A DNA stretch of 64,000 bases from assembly GCA_013350335.1 (NCBI GenBank), contig CM023534.1, positions 1,736,001 to 1,800,000 on the forward strand, in the 5' to 3' direction. Each line of letters opens with the position of its first letter. Position 1 is the stretch's first letter. This document shows, piece after piece, positions 34,500 to 45,998 of this stretch. Below the pieces are notes generated by a model. That model searched no databases. It saw only the letters and a program-made list of their open reading frames with translations, and was not told the origin of the DNA. Source of the stretch: Chimonanthus salicifolius (taxonomy: Eukaryota > Streptophyta > Magnoliopsida > Laurales > Calycanthaceae). The translations under genes and the position numbers were made by a program.

Positions 34500-35147
34500 G
34501 AGCGACGTCCCTATGGCGTACGTGGGAAGAGGGTGGCCTATAATCAGACACGTGTCCTACAATTAGTTGGCAGAAGCGTTGTATCTGTACAGGAAAACGG
34601 TACTACGGTTTCCCTGCCCAGACCCGACATGCCAAAAGTCGCGCCCTTCATTACGTGTCCCAATCCCTTTCACGATATCCCAAATTTCAAAAGCCCCAAA
34701 CAAAATAAAGAAAAGAAAAGAAAGAGACCAAATAAAAATTACATAACAGAAGAACAAGATTACAAGAGAAAAAGAAAAGAAAGAGAGACACAGACATATC
34801 TTCTTCACTAATCTTGTAAAATAAGATCTTCTTTCGTCGTCTTCTTCTTCTCCTTCTCTTCTTCCAACACATACTCAGTCAAAAAGAAAGAAAGAATACC
34901 AAATACCAAATCCAACCCTCTCTGTCTCCAAAACACTTGACAACTCAAGAAGAAACCAACAAATCAGACCAACAAAATTCCAAATTCAACAGACATTCCA
35001 ACAAGAAATAAGAAGAAGAAACCCCGGCCCTTCTTTCCTCTACCCTTCTTCCTTACTGCCCCACCAAAGCCGGTTCGGCTCGCTGGGTCGGGTCGGACCC
35101 GGTTTTTTTTCTTCTCTATTTCTTTCTTTCTTTCGTCGACGACGGTG
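34500..35147 (+). promoter_or_regulatory. Promoter and 5' leader of the ANKRD13-like gene, ACGT-core cluster
   Basis: Three ACGT-core motifs fall within 55 bp: GACGTC (34504-34509), TACGTGGG (34519-34526) and the perfect palindrome GACACGTGTC (34547-34556). G-box and ABRE-like sites bind plant bZIP factors, and paired sites are usual in ABA-responsive promoters. The 300 bases before the start codon are GA/CT-rich, typical of plant leaders. The motifs are seen; regulation is inferred. Confidence 0.5.
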
Positions 35148-38054
35148 ATGGCATTGGCACGCATCCGACCTGAAGACTACTCCCACAGCTTGGCGCATTT
35201 AGCCGTGGCATTGGGAGACCACACTCGCCTCGCCCGACTCATTTCTACTCTCCCTCGACTCGGCGACCCGGGCGAGATCCGCACCGAGTCCGATTCGCTC
35301 CTCCAAGAGAAACTCGCTGAACAGATCTCGTCTGCGCTCGACCGGCGCGACGTACCACTGCGAGAGACTCCGCTCCATCTGGCCGTCCGGTTGAACGACA
35401 TCTCAGCCGTCCGATCTCTGGCCTCTGCAGGGGCTGACGTCTCGCTCCAGAACGCCGCTGGGTGGAACCCGCTCCAGGAGGCTATCTGCGGACGCCGCTC
35501 TGACGTTGCTGCCGTTCTCCTCCGGCACCACCACCGAGCTGCCTGGCAGAAGTGGCGCCGCCGGCTACCCCGCCTCGTTGCTGCGTTGCAGCGGATGCGG
35601 GATTTCTACATGGAGATATCTTTCCACTTTGAGAGCTCGTTCCTCCCCTTTGTCGGCCGGATTGCGCCCTCAGACACGTATCGAGTCTGGAAGCGCGGTG
35701 CTGACCTCCGGGCTGATACGTCGTTGGCGGGATTCGATGGGCTCAAGATTCAGCGTACTGAGCAGAGCTTTATCTTCATTGGCGATGGGGATCGCTCTCT
35801 GGGGCTCTCTCCTGGCTCACTCCTTGTCCTGAACCGCGAAGACAAGACCATAATCGACGCATTTGAGAATGCCGGTGCACCACTCTCCCCCTCGGACGAG
35901 GCAGAATTCTCCTCCCAAACTAATGTCTACCGCCCCGGCATTGATGTCACCCGAGCCGAGCTAATTGCTAGGACGAATTGGCGGAAACATGATAGAATTG
36001 AAAATGTGGGAGAATGGAAGGCAAAAATCTATGAAATTCACAATGTTGAATTCACCTTCAAAACCCGAAAAGCTACTGCAGCCACAGCAGTGTCGAACTC
36101 CATAGATGCGGACGATTGTGATGATCACCAGAGGATGATACCATTGGTCATCAAAGAGGACGAGGATGATGATGGGTTTCTGGTAGCTGAAAATCCCAAT
36201 TTCTTTGATCTCGACCCACATTGCCCACGGAGGTATAGTAGCTTTGAGAGAGGAGACTCTAAGCTCAGTTTTGATCTCAACTGCCAGCGTCCAAATAGTA
36301 GTTTCGAGAAGGGGGATGATAAGCCCAATTTTGATCTCAATTCCCGTCGGCGGAATAGCAGTTTTGAGAAGGGGGATTGGTGGTATGACCACAATGGGAA
36401 GATGAAGGAGGACAGGGAGTGGATGCCAAAGGGGCGGAAGAGTGTGGATGATAGGAGGCGGGTTTTTGACAGTGGGAAAAAATCAGGGAAGAAGGTGGTT
36501 GCTGTGCCACAAGGAGCAACTAAGGAGAGTGAGTACGTCAAAGGTTTGCGGCCTGCAGTTTGGTTGACAGAGCAGTTCCCATTGAAGACAGATGAATTGC
36601 TGCCGTTGCTCGATATTCTTGCAAATAAGGTGAAAGCGGTTCGCCGGCTCCGTGAATTGCTCACAACCAAGTTCCCGCCTGGGACATTTCCGGTGAAGGT
36701 GAGCACTAAATGCAGTTTAGTTTTGCACAGGATTCTTGCTTTACCATGTTTTAACTCCACCTCAGTTGATTTTTCATCAAAAGCAGACCACCGTCGACTG
36801 ACCATTGGCTTCATAAATTTGTGGCTTTTAGATAATTTATGAATGAAATTGGAAACTAACGTTGCAGAAAAAAAACTCACAAAACTGACCCAAGACATGA
36901 TCTCTAAATAAGAAGACTCGTTATAAATAGAACAAGATTTCAATGACGATGATACTGATTTTAAGTTTTAGATGACAAATTACAAAAGAATTCCTTATCA
37001 CTTCCTGCTTAAACTATCTTTAACTCATCCCATTTTAGCTGTAGTTTGGCAGGTTGGGTTGATCTGTCCTTTAGAGCTTATGTGGTTGTAAGGAAGCACT
37101 TCTAAGGGAAATAAGATTTGATCTGTTCCATCTCCTTGTATGTTTCAAGAGTTCCACGAAAATGCATCTAAATTTTTTGGTATTCTTTTGTTTTCAAGAA
37201 AATTATTTGTTGATGTAATTTCATAAAAAAAAGAAATTGCCTATCCTTAAACTAGTATGGGGTAATATTCAGTCTTGTTTCTTGAGCTTTTCAGATATTC
37301 AAACCACCCCTCAAGGAAATGCTATTTTACATTGTTTTTTTTTTTAATGATCAAGGTGTCTAGGCCTCTTAGAGCACCCGACTAATTCTTAGAGCATGTG
37401 CAAACCTCCCTACCCACACGTTACCGAGTAACTCTATGGTGAGTGGCCCTTTGGGGTGGGGTAGGAATCGAACTGGGGACTCCCGCTCCCTGAGGCAATT
37501 TCTTAGCCATTACTCCAATCCCTTTGTATTGTTGATTAATTTTCATTGACTGTTTTACCGAAATACAGTTTGTTTCCTGCAGTCTTTCACTATTTTACTA
37601 TAGGAGATTCTCTCATCCTTCTCATATTTTGATATGGATATGAAGATTTGCATTGAAACACTGACAGGATTCACCTATGATCTGTTTCAGTGAATCCTTC
37701 ACCCTTTTGGTGCCATAGCTGAATTATGGATTATGGTGTTAAATTTTTTACCATCATTTACTTAAATTTTTGCAGGTTTCCATTCCAGTTGTTCCTACTG
37801 TTAGAATCGTGGTTACATTCACCAAATTCGTCGATCTTCAATCATCAGAGCAGTTCTTTACACCCATGTCTAGTCCTTCACAACTGCAAGGCTTCACTGA
37901 AGAAGAGCATTTATCTACTGCCAGCTCTTCTCATTCAAAATCTGCAAATTCTCAACTGCCGGATCCCTTTGCCATTCCCAGTGATTATACTTGGACCAGC
38001 CTTGAAGCCAAGAGCAAGAAGATGAAGAAATCAAAGTCAAAGAAAGGAAAGTGA
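35148..38054 (+). CDS. ANKRD13-like protein: ankyrin repeats plus GPCR-chaperone-type domain
   Basis: Joins 35148-36698 and 37776-38054 (GT-AG, phase 0; VK|VSIPVVP), giving 609 aa, the usual length of plant homologues. I use the ATG at 35148 rather than the GTG one codon before. Ankyrin repeats occupy about residues 12-130 (ETPLHLAVRLNDISAVRSL, then AGWNPLQEAICGRRSD). The rest matches the conserved region of ANKRD13 proteins: DFYMEISFHFESSFLPF, DTYRVWKRGADLRAD, VEFTFKTRKA, FPPGTFPVKV and VTFTKF. Animal ANKRD13 proteins bind ubiquitinated cargo or act as receptor chaperones; the plant role is not established. Residues 352-410 hold about three 20-residue repeats (DLN..R..SSFEKGD). The C-terminus is lysine-rich. 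The 1.08-kb intron carries a SINE. Confidence 0.92.
37335..37522 (-). mobile_element. SINE in the ANKRD13-like intron
   Basis: On the minus strand it starts near 37522 (GGGATTGGAGTAATGGC), with box A-like TGGCTAAGAAA and box B GTTCGATTCC at about 37473-37464, and ends in an A tail at about 37345-37335. Flanks TTTACATTG and TTTGTATTG may be a diverged target duplication. Its 3' half matches the SINE at 17176-17377. Confidence 0.75.
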
Positions 38055-40488
38055 ACAAACCCCCCTCCCCGAAAAAAAGGATCATTGTACTATAGTGATT
38101 AGCTGAATGACAATGCCTCAGAGTCTCAATACATTAATTTAGAACAAGAGTGAAAAAAAAAAAAAAAAAATCTTTGCTTGGATTTTAGTTTAGAAAAAGT
38201 GCGTGACTGGCATCATTGCTGAGTTCTTGGACGAATGCTATTAATCTAATTCTAACCTCACGCGAATGAAGCATTAGGACTAGATATCCAATCCAAAAGG
38301 CTAACCCATTAGGTGGAGTGACTCAAGTCCTTGATAACTCCTTAAATCTCTCCCTTCACAACAATATGAGACTCGTTTGCTGCCCCCAACAAGAAGAACA
38401 CTCATGGACCCAGGAGAATGGGCTTTAATGGGTTAGAATTGAGTCAGTTGCGGAAATTTTGGACCCAGTTCCAAATTAACTGGATTGAGGCTGACTGAGA
38501 TGAGGAGTTGGGTCCAACCCCTGATACCCAATTGATTGTAGATGGGCGTCTTCCCTCGTGCCCACTCAACTATGGACATCAACGAGTTGGGTCTAAAGCC
38601 GACGTGGGCCTTCCCTGTACGGGCTCTCTCAGATCTAGAGTCCTTGTATCTAAGATTGAGATTGGAACCAAAGATAAGGTAAAGATCGTTTTGGGTAAAC
38701 TTGGAATTAGATGAGCTTGTCCAGGCTCAATTTTTTTTTTAAGCTAATAACTGAAACATCAACCGAATAATAGGGGACTGTTGCGTGCATTAAAAGAAAA
38801 CTCAGGCCCATGGAACATGTTCTTCAAATTCAGATTTTGAATTTGACTTGTGCTAATGGTGGATTGAAAAATCCAGCTTGTAGATGAGACACTGACTTTC
38901 ATGATCATGCTGCTGGCAAAGGTGATTAATGACAATTTATGAGCTGATATTAGTTTCAACTTAGGTTCGAGCCTTAATACGAATGCAGTATCAATACGAT
39001 CTAAATTTGTGTAGAAAATGCAAAACAAATATTAAATTATGTAATTTGCATATAAAAAATTATCTCACCCCTAATGGCTTGGACCCAATTTGCAAAGGGG
39101 TCCAAAAATTACCTTTGAGCTTTTGTTGAGGTTGGCCTTCCCAACCCAGCCCAGCCCTTCGGAGAACGACATTTTATATCAGTCACATGAACGGACCCCT
39201 CCAGTGGTAATTTTCTGCTGAAGGTGTACCCACAACCAATATCTAGTTCAGATGCAGGCGGAATAGTATCGATCCATGGCCCATAGAGTGAATCAGATCT
39301 AAGCCCAAACGGGTATATGAAGGCCTCAACCTTGATGGTGGCACTTGTTAGACACTTCCACTCCATCCATACAACAATATGCTTCAAGTATAGTTTCTTT
39401 TTTATGAAAATCATTTATATTTAGATCAATTAAACATATTTTAAGTTCATTAAGTTTTTTATCGCTTTTATAATATGTTTTTTTTTTCTCTTTTAACTCT
39501 TAACTTTGTGGCCTTTAAAATGATTTCAGTCGAGGTAATTTTTAGTATGCCCCATATTCAAGTATGGGACTTTCTAACCACTTCCAAGACCAGATTGAAG
39601 TCCACATAGAGTTGTGGGGTAAAATGCTGCAAGCATTAGGTTTATAAGTGATCATTAGTCTATAAACTAATATTGTTTAGTAGGATCATAACCATGAAAA
39701 TTTTGCCACATAGATGTTGTAAACGGGCCAGATCCTAGAGTTCGTTTATTTTGCATGGACAGTTCAGTAAGAGTCCGCTAAAATTCTAGGCGGGCCGCGG
39801 ACTATCCGAAAACTCGTCGGACGGTCTGCGAAATAAAATAAAATAAAAGTAACGGAGAGTGGGAAACCCTAACTCTTGTTCCTCAAATCTCCCTCCGCGG
39901 GTCTCTCCATCTCTTTCCCCTCTCTCTCTGTGGGTCTCTCCATCTCTTCTCTTCGCCAATCTCTCTCTAGAACTCCCTTTCACACTCGTCGCTCTCTCGT
40001 TCTCCCTCATGCTTTGCATCTCTCTCGCCTAAATTTTTCTCTGGGTCTTTGGGCCTCTCTCACTCAATCTTCTCTCTCAGTTCTCTCAATCCTCTCCCTC
40101 AGCACTCTCTTCTCTGCCCGAATTTGCAGCGGCCAACATCGTCGCCCTACGTCCCTTTGCCACCGCCTGGGTCGCTCCTTGTCGCCTCCCTACCTATCGG
40201 TCACAGGTAACCCTTGTTTCACTTAATTTATTTTATTTATTTACTTTTATCATTTTTTCAAATAAAAATGAAAAGAACTATTTTCTTATAGAATCTCAAA
40301 CCTTTTTTAAAAAAATATATATTTAAAAAACTAATTTCTTTTATGAATGAAACCCAAACAGTAATTTCTCTGTCTTACCCATAATTTTTGATAAATTATG
40401 AGATGTGTATCGGCCATAGTTTGATGGAACAAACACGGCTTTGACAATGATGCATTGGCCACAACCACAATGTTTTATATTGCTTGAT
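38055..40488. other. ANKRD13-like 3' region and repeat-rich spacer; no gene supported
   Basis: 38140-38172 is an A-rich run that may mark the transcript end or a retroposed tail. A minus-strand frame at 39109-39375 (about 89 codons, containing YGPWIDTIPPASELDIGCGYTF) looks protein-like but is not recognised and has no start or splice context. 39895-40110 is CT-rich low-complexity sequence. Confidence 0.35.
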
Positions 40489-40945
40489 GCCCATGAAACT
40501 TACCTCAGTTGTTTGGGTGGCCTTACCCAGTGCTTGTAGAATCCATGCCAAAGTAGAGCTTGGAGAATATGTTGCAGCGCGGTTGTTGGAGTTGGAATCT
40601 GAAAATGATGGATCATATACACTCCTTTCTAACATATATGCCAATGCAGGGCATTAGACAGATGTTGCCTGCATAAGATCCTTGATGAAGAAGACATGGA
40701 TCAAGAAGAGGCCTGGTTGCAGCTGGATTCAAGGGAACTGCTGCATTTTTTGTTGGGGACCGTTCGCATCCATAGTCGCAACAAATGTACAAGGTCCTTC
40801 AGACACTGATACAACGCATAAAGGCCATTGGTTATGTGCCTCAAACAAGCTATGCCCTGCATGACGATGACTAGAAAAAATGCTACCTTCTAACTGAGCA
40901 CAGTGAGAAGCTGGTTCTTGCCTTCGGGAGGATAACATCTCCGGT
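40489..40945 (+). pseudogene. Partial duplicate of the PPR pseudogene (E domain and DYW start)
   Basis: About 450 bp align almost without gaps to 45502-45955 of the larger PPR pseudogene, at roughly 85-90 percent identity by eye. The blocks include VWVALPSACRIHAKVELGEY, then LLELESENDGSYTLLSNIY. It carries its own defects (GCATTAGAC in place of GCGTTGGAG; GACTAG in the DDEE block). It shares with the larger copy the stop in CATCCATAG (40773-40775, corresponding to 45795-45797). It has no start, no repeats and no DYW end. Confidence 0.88.
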
Positions 40946-42647
40946 ACAATTAAGTTATTTATTAATTGGGTAGGAGTATTTTTTTTTGTCAACAAGCTAG
41001 ATTTCATATTTATGAGTATATGCTGTCAATAAAAGGTAAAATCTGTTTGTACTTGAGCAAAACATAAAATAATACATCTTTGAATTCGACAATACTTTCA
41101 CTTTGTCAAATACTTCACAAGTCTCCCATGTGTTTTCATTGCATTCCATTGTATGACTTTAAGAATTGCATTGACTTTCTTGAAGATGATCGAAGAGGAT
41201 ATGATGTATTCATCAGGAAAGTGCAAATGAACCATGCCTTCATTAATTGAGCAGGTTCTTCTTATCAACTGCTGAGCCAGATATGATTGGGAATATAGAC
41301 TATTGGGAATAAGCCTTCTTCATTCCAGAGCCTAAATGTTGAGCCTGAATATGCCTTTGTTGTTGTCCCCTCATGTCTCTTCTAAGACCAGATATGTATC
41401 TCTAACCTGTTATGTTAAATTTGAGTTTTCCTTGAGGCATCATTTGTCATGGGATTTAACCCTGACCTAAACCCACCTTTAATAATGGTCTTGAGCAAGT
41501 ACTATGACCATTGGGTGAGGCCGGGCCTCAAATTTTTAGGCCATTTAGTAAACAAGGGGGGTTGGGTTTTTTAAAGACTTGAGAGTAGGATTGTAAATGG
41601 ATCCAGATCCGGCTCGTGGATTGATCGGTCCAGATCCTGGAGTCCATTTACTATCCGAATCCTAGAGTACGATAAGGACTCGAGGAACGAATCCATAGTC
41701 CATTAAAAGAGTTGGACATGCCACACACCATCCATGGACGGTCGGATGGATCCAAATATAAAATCACAAGTGATGGTTATGGCACGCCGCTCAAACCTAT
41801 TTCGGTATTTCCTCTCTCGCGCCTCTTTCTCTCCTCTCTCGCTGATCTCTCTCTCACTCCTCTCTCGCTCTGCTGCTCTCTCTCTCTCTCCTCTCTTGAT
41901 CTCGGTAAGTTCTCTAGTCTCTTTCTCTCTCTTTTCTTTCGGATATTTTTTTTTAATAAAATAAAAATCTCCAATTTTTGAAATATTTTAAAAAGCTCGA
42001 GGAAGTCAAACGTCGGGGGAAAACGTGTGATTTTCAAACTTTTAATTATGAAAGAAAATTCAATAATTCAATATTACTAAATTGCCCTCTGAGTCTCCGA
42101 ACTCAAAATCGGGCAAACCAGGACCCACCACAGGGCCCACTCTCCCCACTGCTACCAAGACCCTAAAACTTCCGAAAAATCGGGTCGGGTCGCTACAATA
42201 CTACCCCCTTTAAGGAATTTCGTCATCGAAATTCACCTAAGGCTCGAAATCAGCAAGAAAGAACTGAAGTAAAACTTCTTCTACATAGCTAAAACTTACT
42301 CTCACGTTGATCTTCCCACAACGAAATGATGCCACAACACCTGATCCAAGGAAACAACTTTACCATGAAGCACCACGAACGGCTAAATAACTTGGACAAT
42401 GGTCTGCACCACTCTCAAAACCAACAACCTCCAACTGACCAATCACATTTGCTCTGTAGCCCCTTCCCCCCATCCAAACTGAGTCGGGATGGGTCGTTAC
42501 AGTCTCTCTCTATTTCGGTCTCTCTCTCAGTCACTTTCTATGATTTTTTCTTGGTTTTTCTTTAGATACATTTTGATTGATTTTCACTGTAATCTACAGT
42601 CCAAAATGTATTGGGTTTTCACTATTTTTCCCCTTTTGTCTCTTTCA

Positions 42648-42692
<45 letters not shown>

Positions 42693-42889
42693 GGTTTTTT
42701 CTATGATATCTACTCTTTGGGTCTTTCTTCAGATAAATTTTGGTTAATTATTGTTTCATTAGTTGACATTGAAAGTTGAAGGCTATGATTTTGTTTTGAT
42801 TAAGAGCTTATCTTTTTTGTTTGGTGTGTGTGTTTGGGTAGTCTTTGATACTTTTTGTTTGAACATATTGTCCTCAATTCCTATCATTT
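40946..42889. other. Spacer between PPR copies; LTR remnants and low-complexity DNA
   Basis: 41590-41720 repeats phrases also seen at 39721-39780 (CCAGATCCTRGAGT). 41815-41940 is CT-rich. 42185-42250 reads GGTCGCTACAATACTACCCC followed by AAGGAATTTCGTCATCGAAAT, a sequence often found at ends of plant gypsy LTRs, and is probably such a remnant. No intact gene. Confidence 0.4.
42649..42689. repeat. (TA)n microsatellite
   Basis: About 20 uninterrupted TA units lie between CTTTCAG and TTTGGG. Confidence 0.97.
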
Positions 42890-43013
42890 CCTAAAGAAGA
42901 TGGAGATGAGAAGTGTAAAATATGCTTGGCATCATTTGTAGGCAATGAGCAAGTGGTGGTCACTCCCTACAATCACATGTTCCATGAAGAATGCCTTCTG
43001 CCATGGGCAATGC
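42890..43013 (+). pseudogene. RING-H2 E3 ubiquitin ligase fragment
   Basis: The frame reads PKEDGDEKCKICLASF followed by VTPYNHMFHEECLLPWAM. This is the first two-thirds of a RING-H2 finger, with CxxC, HxxxH spacing around NHMFH, and EEC before the conserved PW. The third metal-binding Cys (usually VTPCNH) is Tyr. The frame is cut after AML by a TRIM that starts at 43014, and the last CPxC pair is not found beyond it. It is therefore a dead fragment of an E3 ligase gene. Neighbouring sequence offers no other exons. Confidence 0.65.
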
Positions 43014-43440
43014 TGTAACGACCCTGACCCTTCGTAAGATATTGTTCACACTGGCCCACAGGGCCCCCTCATGGATTTGATATTGGGCTCGGTCCAACAC
43101 CAGACCCAAAACGTGTCTTACTAGATTGATGGGCAAAACCTCTTATAAACACCCTCAAATTTTCCTCAACTTCTGATGTGGGACTCTAACAATGCCCCCC
43201 AATTGCTCGACACATCGCCATTGTCGATATATCAGGAACCAACACATCGCCTTTGCCGATTTATTCTGCGCTCAAGCTTTTTCTTGGATTAGGGTATTAC
43301 AATTCACTCCCCTAAAGACCAGATCTGCCCTCAGATCATTTCAAAACACACAGGAATCACATAGGGATACATATACACAATCCGAGTGTTGAAATAAGGC
43401 TTTGAAACCATCTGTAATGACTCGGTCCTCAAGAATGTTG
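43014..43440 (-). mobile_element. TRIM, minus orientation, 5' LTR truncated
   Basis: The left LTR spans 43014-43301 (TGTAACGACCC to GGTATTACA). The internal part follows; on the minus strand it has a purine tract beside that LTR (CTTTAGGGGAGTGAAT) and, at 43410-43398, TGGTTTCAAAGCC, an altered tRNA-Met-type primer site. A second LTR begins at 43413 (TGTAATGACTCGG) but loses similarity after about 30 bp. It belongs to the same family as the solo LTR at 10720-11070 (shared CTTATAAAC and TGATGTGGGACT blocks). Confidence 0.75.
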
Positions 43441-45998
43441 ATTTTACATGCATTATAGAATGTTTCTTAGGTAATTTGCCATATTTAGTATTACTTCCTC
43501 CATATATAAACACAATCGAAGTTCTAGTTCTGTTAAGGTCACTAAATTCACCACATCATCATCATCATCTCAAACCATTTTATTCTGTAGGACAATGGTT
43601 GTAGGTACGCGACGAGGCCAGCCCATGTACCATTAGACTTTCAAGTTTAAATATGAAATGGTTGATTGGCTTCCTCCTATTCCCTGTCTGATTGTCCAAG
43701 ACACCAATAGAAAGTTGGGGCAAACAGTCTACATGTTCAATGATTTGCTGCAATGGGAAGAAGATATGGATGCGTCTTTGCTTCTTAAAGCCACTGCTCA
43801 AGACTCACATCACCAGACCCTTCTCCACCTCTCTTTGTTTCTCCTCTCTCTTGCAAGAATGCACCTCTCTCTCGGATGCCAGGCGCATCCACCAACAAAT
43901 TCTCATCAGAGGCCTTCTCCAATCCCAACCCTCCAAGTCCTGCCCCTTGGCCACCCCCATAGTTGCCGTCTACCTTTCCTGCAATGCTCCCACTGATGCC
44001 CTTTCTGCCCTCGAGCACCTCTCTCCCTCTTCTGTCTTTTGGTGGAACGCTCTCATACGGCACGATGTCCGCCATGGCTATCTACACAGTGCCCTCACCC
44101 TCTTCCTCCGCATGATCATGCTCGGTACCTGTCCTGATCACTTCACCTTCCCCTTCATTCTCAAGGCATGCGGCAAGCTCCCATCTTTCCACCATGGGAC
44201 AACGGTCCATGCTACCACCTGCAGCAATGGGTTTGAGTCCAATGTCTTTGTCTGCAATGCACTTGTTGCCATGTATTCTGGTTGTGGGATTTTTTAAGGT
44301 GCACACTAGGTTTTTGATGAAATTTATCAAAGAGGGATTGATGATGTTGTGTCTTGGAATTCAATGGTGGCTGCATATGTCCAGAACAATGAGCCTTCCA
44401 GTGCATTGGTTTTGTTTGCGGGGATGAGAAAAAGCAATGCATCTTGACAACCTGATGCTAGTGAGTCTTGTCAATGTCCTTCCTGTTTGTGCTTCCCTTG
44501 GGATGTTGCTTCCGGGAAAGCAAGTGCATGGATATGCAATGCGACATGAGCTCTTTGTTGACTTGTTTGTTGGGAATGCTATAATTGACATGTATGCCAA
44601 ATGTGGGACGATGGAGGAAGCACGCAGGGTGTTTGAGCGCATGGAGTACAAGGATGTTGTATCATGGAATGCATTGGTTACTGGATTATGCGCACAGTGG
44701 CAACTTTGATGATGCCTTGCAGTTGTTTGAAAAGATGCATGCAGAGAAGATGACAATGAATGTGGTGACATGGAGTGCAGTCATTGCTGGGTATGCCTAG
44801 AGGGGATGTGGAATTGAATCCCTTGATGTTTTCCGGTATGCATTCCAAATGCAAATCTGCAAATGTTGCCCGTCTAATTTTCAATTCAGTGCTGCTGGCT
44901 GAGCGAAATGTGATGAGTTGGACAATCATGATTGGTGGGTATGGTCAGCATGGGGATGCCAATGACGCCTTGGAAATCTTCTCCCAAATGCTGCAGATTG
45001 GTAACCCCACTGCCAAATGCTTTTACCCTTTCTTGTGCTCTGATGTCTTGTGTTCGGTTGTCAGCCTTGCGCTTTGGCAAACAAATCCATGCCTGTGTAC
45101 ATCGCAACTGTTATGAGGCTGCAATGTTATTCATAGCCAAGACACTTATTCCATATGTGGTGACATTGATGCAGCTAGAACTGTGTTTGATAGAATGTCT
45201 CAGAGGAACTCTGTTTCTTGGACATCATTGATGACAGGGTATGGAATGCATGGCCGAGGTGACGATGCTCTTCAAGTATTTGATAGGATGTGTAAGGCAG
45301 GTCTTGTTCCGGATAATGTTACCTTTGTTGTTGTGTTTTATGCATGTAGCCATGCATGCATGGTTGATAGGGGAATTCATTACTTCAGAAGCATGGAAAA
45401 AGATTTTGGGGTGGCTGTTGGTGTTGAACACTATGCTTGTATGGTGGACCTTCTGGGCTGTGCTGGTTGTCTAGGTGAAGCTCAAGAGCTGATCAAGAGC
45501 ATGCCCATGAAAACCAGCTCAATTGTTTGGGTGGCCTTACTCAGTGCTTGTAGAATCCATGCCAATGTAAAGCTTGGAGAATATGCTGCAGGGCGCTTGT
45601 TGGAGTTGGAATCTGAAAATGATGGATCATATACACTCCTTTTTAACATATATGCCAATGCAGGGCGTTGGAGAGATGTTGCCCGCATAAGATCCTTGAT
45701 GAAGAAGACATGGATCAAGAATAGGCCAAGTTGCAGCTGGATCCAAGGAAAAAAGGGTACTGCTGCATTTTTTGTTGGGGATCGTTCGCATCCATAGTCC
45801 CAACAGATGTATAAGGTACTTCGGACCCTGATATAACGCATCAAGGCAACTGGTTATGTGCCTAAAATGATCTATGCCCTGCATGACGTTGATGACGAGG
45901 AAAAATGCTACCTTCTAACTGACCACAGTGAGAAGCTGACTCTTGTCTTTGGTATCATGACGCCACCTCTGGGTGCACCCATCAGGATCACCAAGAAT

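Noticed and set aside
35145..35147. GTG as start of the ANKRD13-like protein
   Set aside because: An ATG follows directly at 35148 and fits the family; nuclear plant genes rarely start at GTG.
36125..36943. Minus-strand 272-codon frame
   Set aside because: It lies opposite the ANKRD13-like exon and reads as a low-complexity shadow.
39109..39414. Minus-strand frame with protein-like composition
   Set aside because: No domain, start context or neighbouring exons could be recognised; noted only in the spacer entry.
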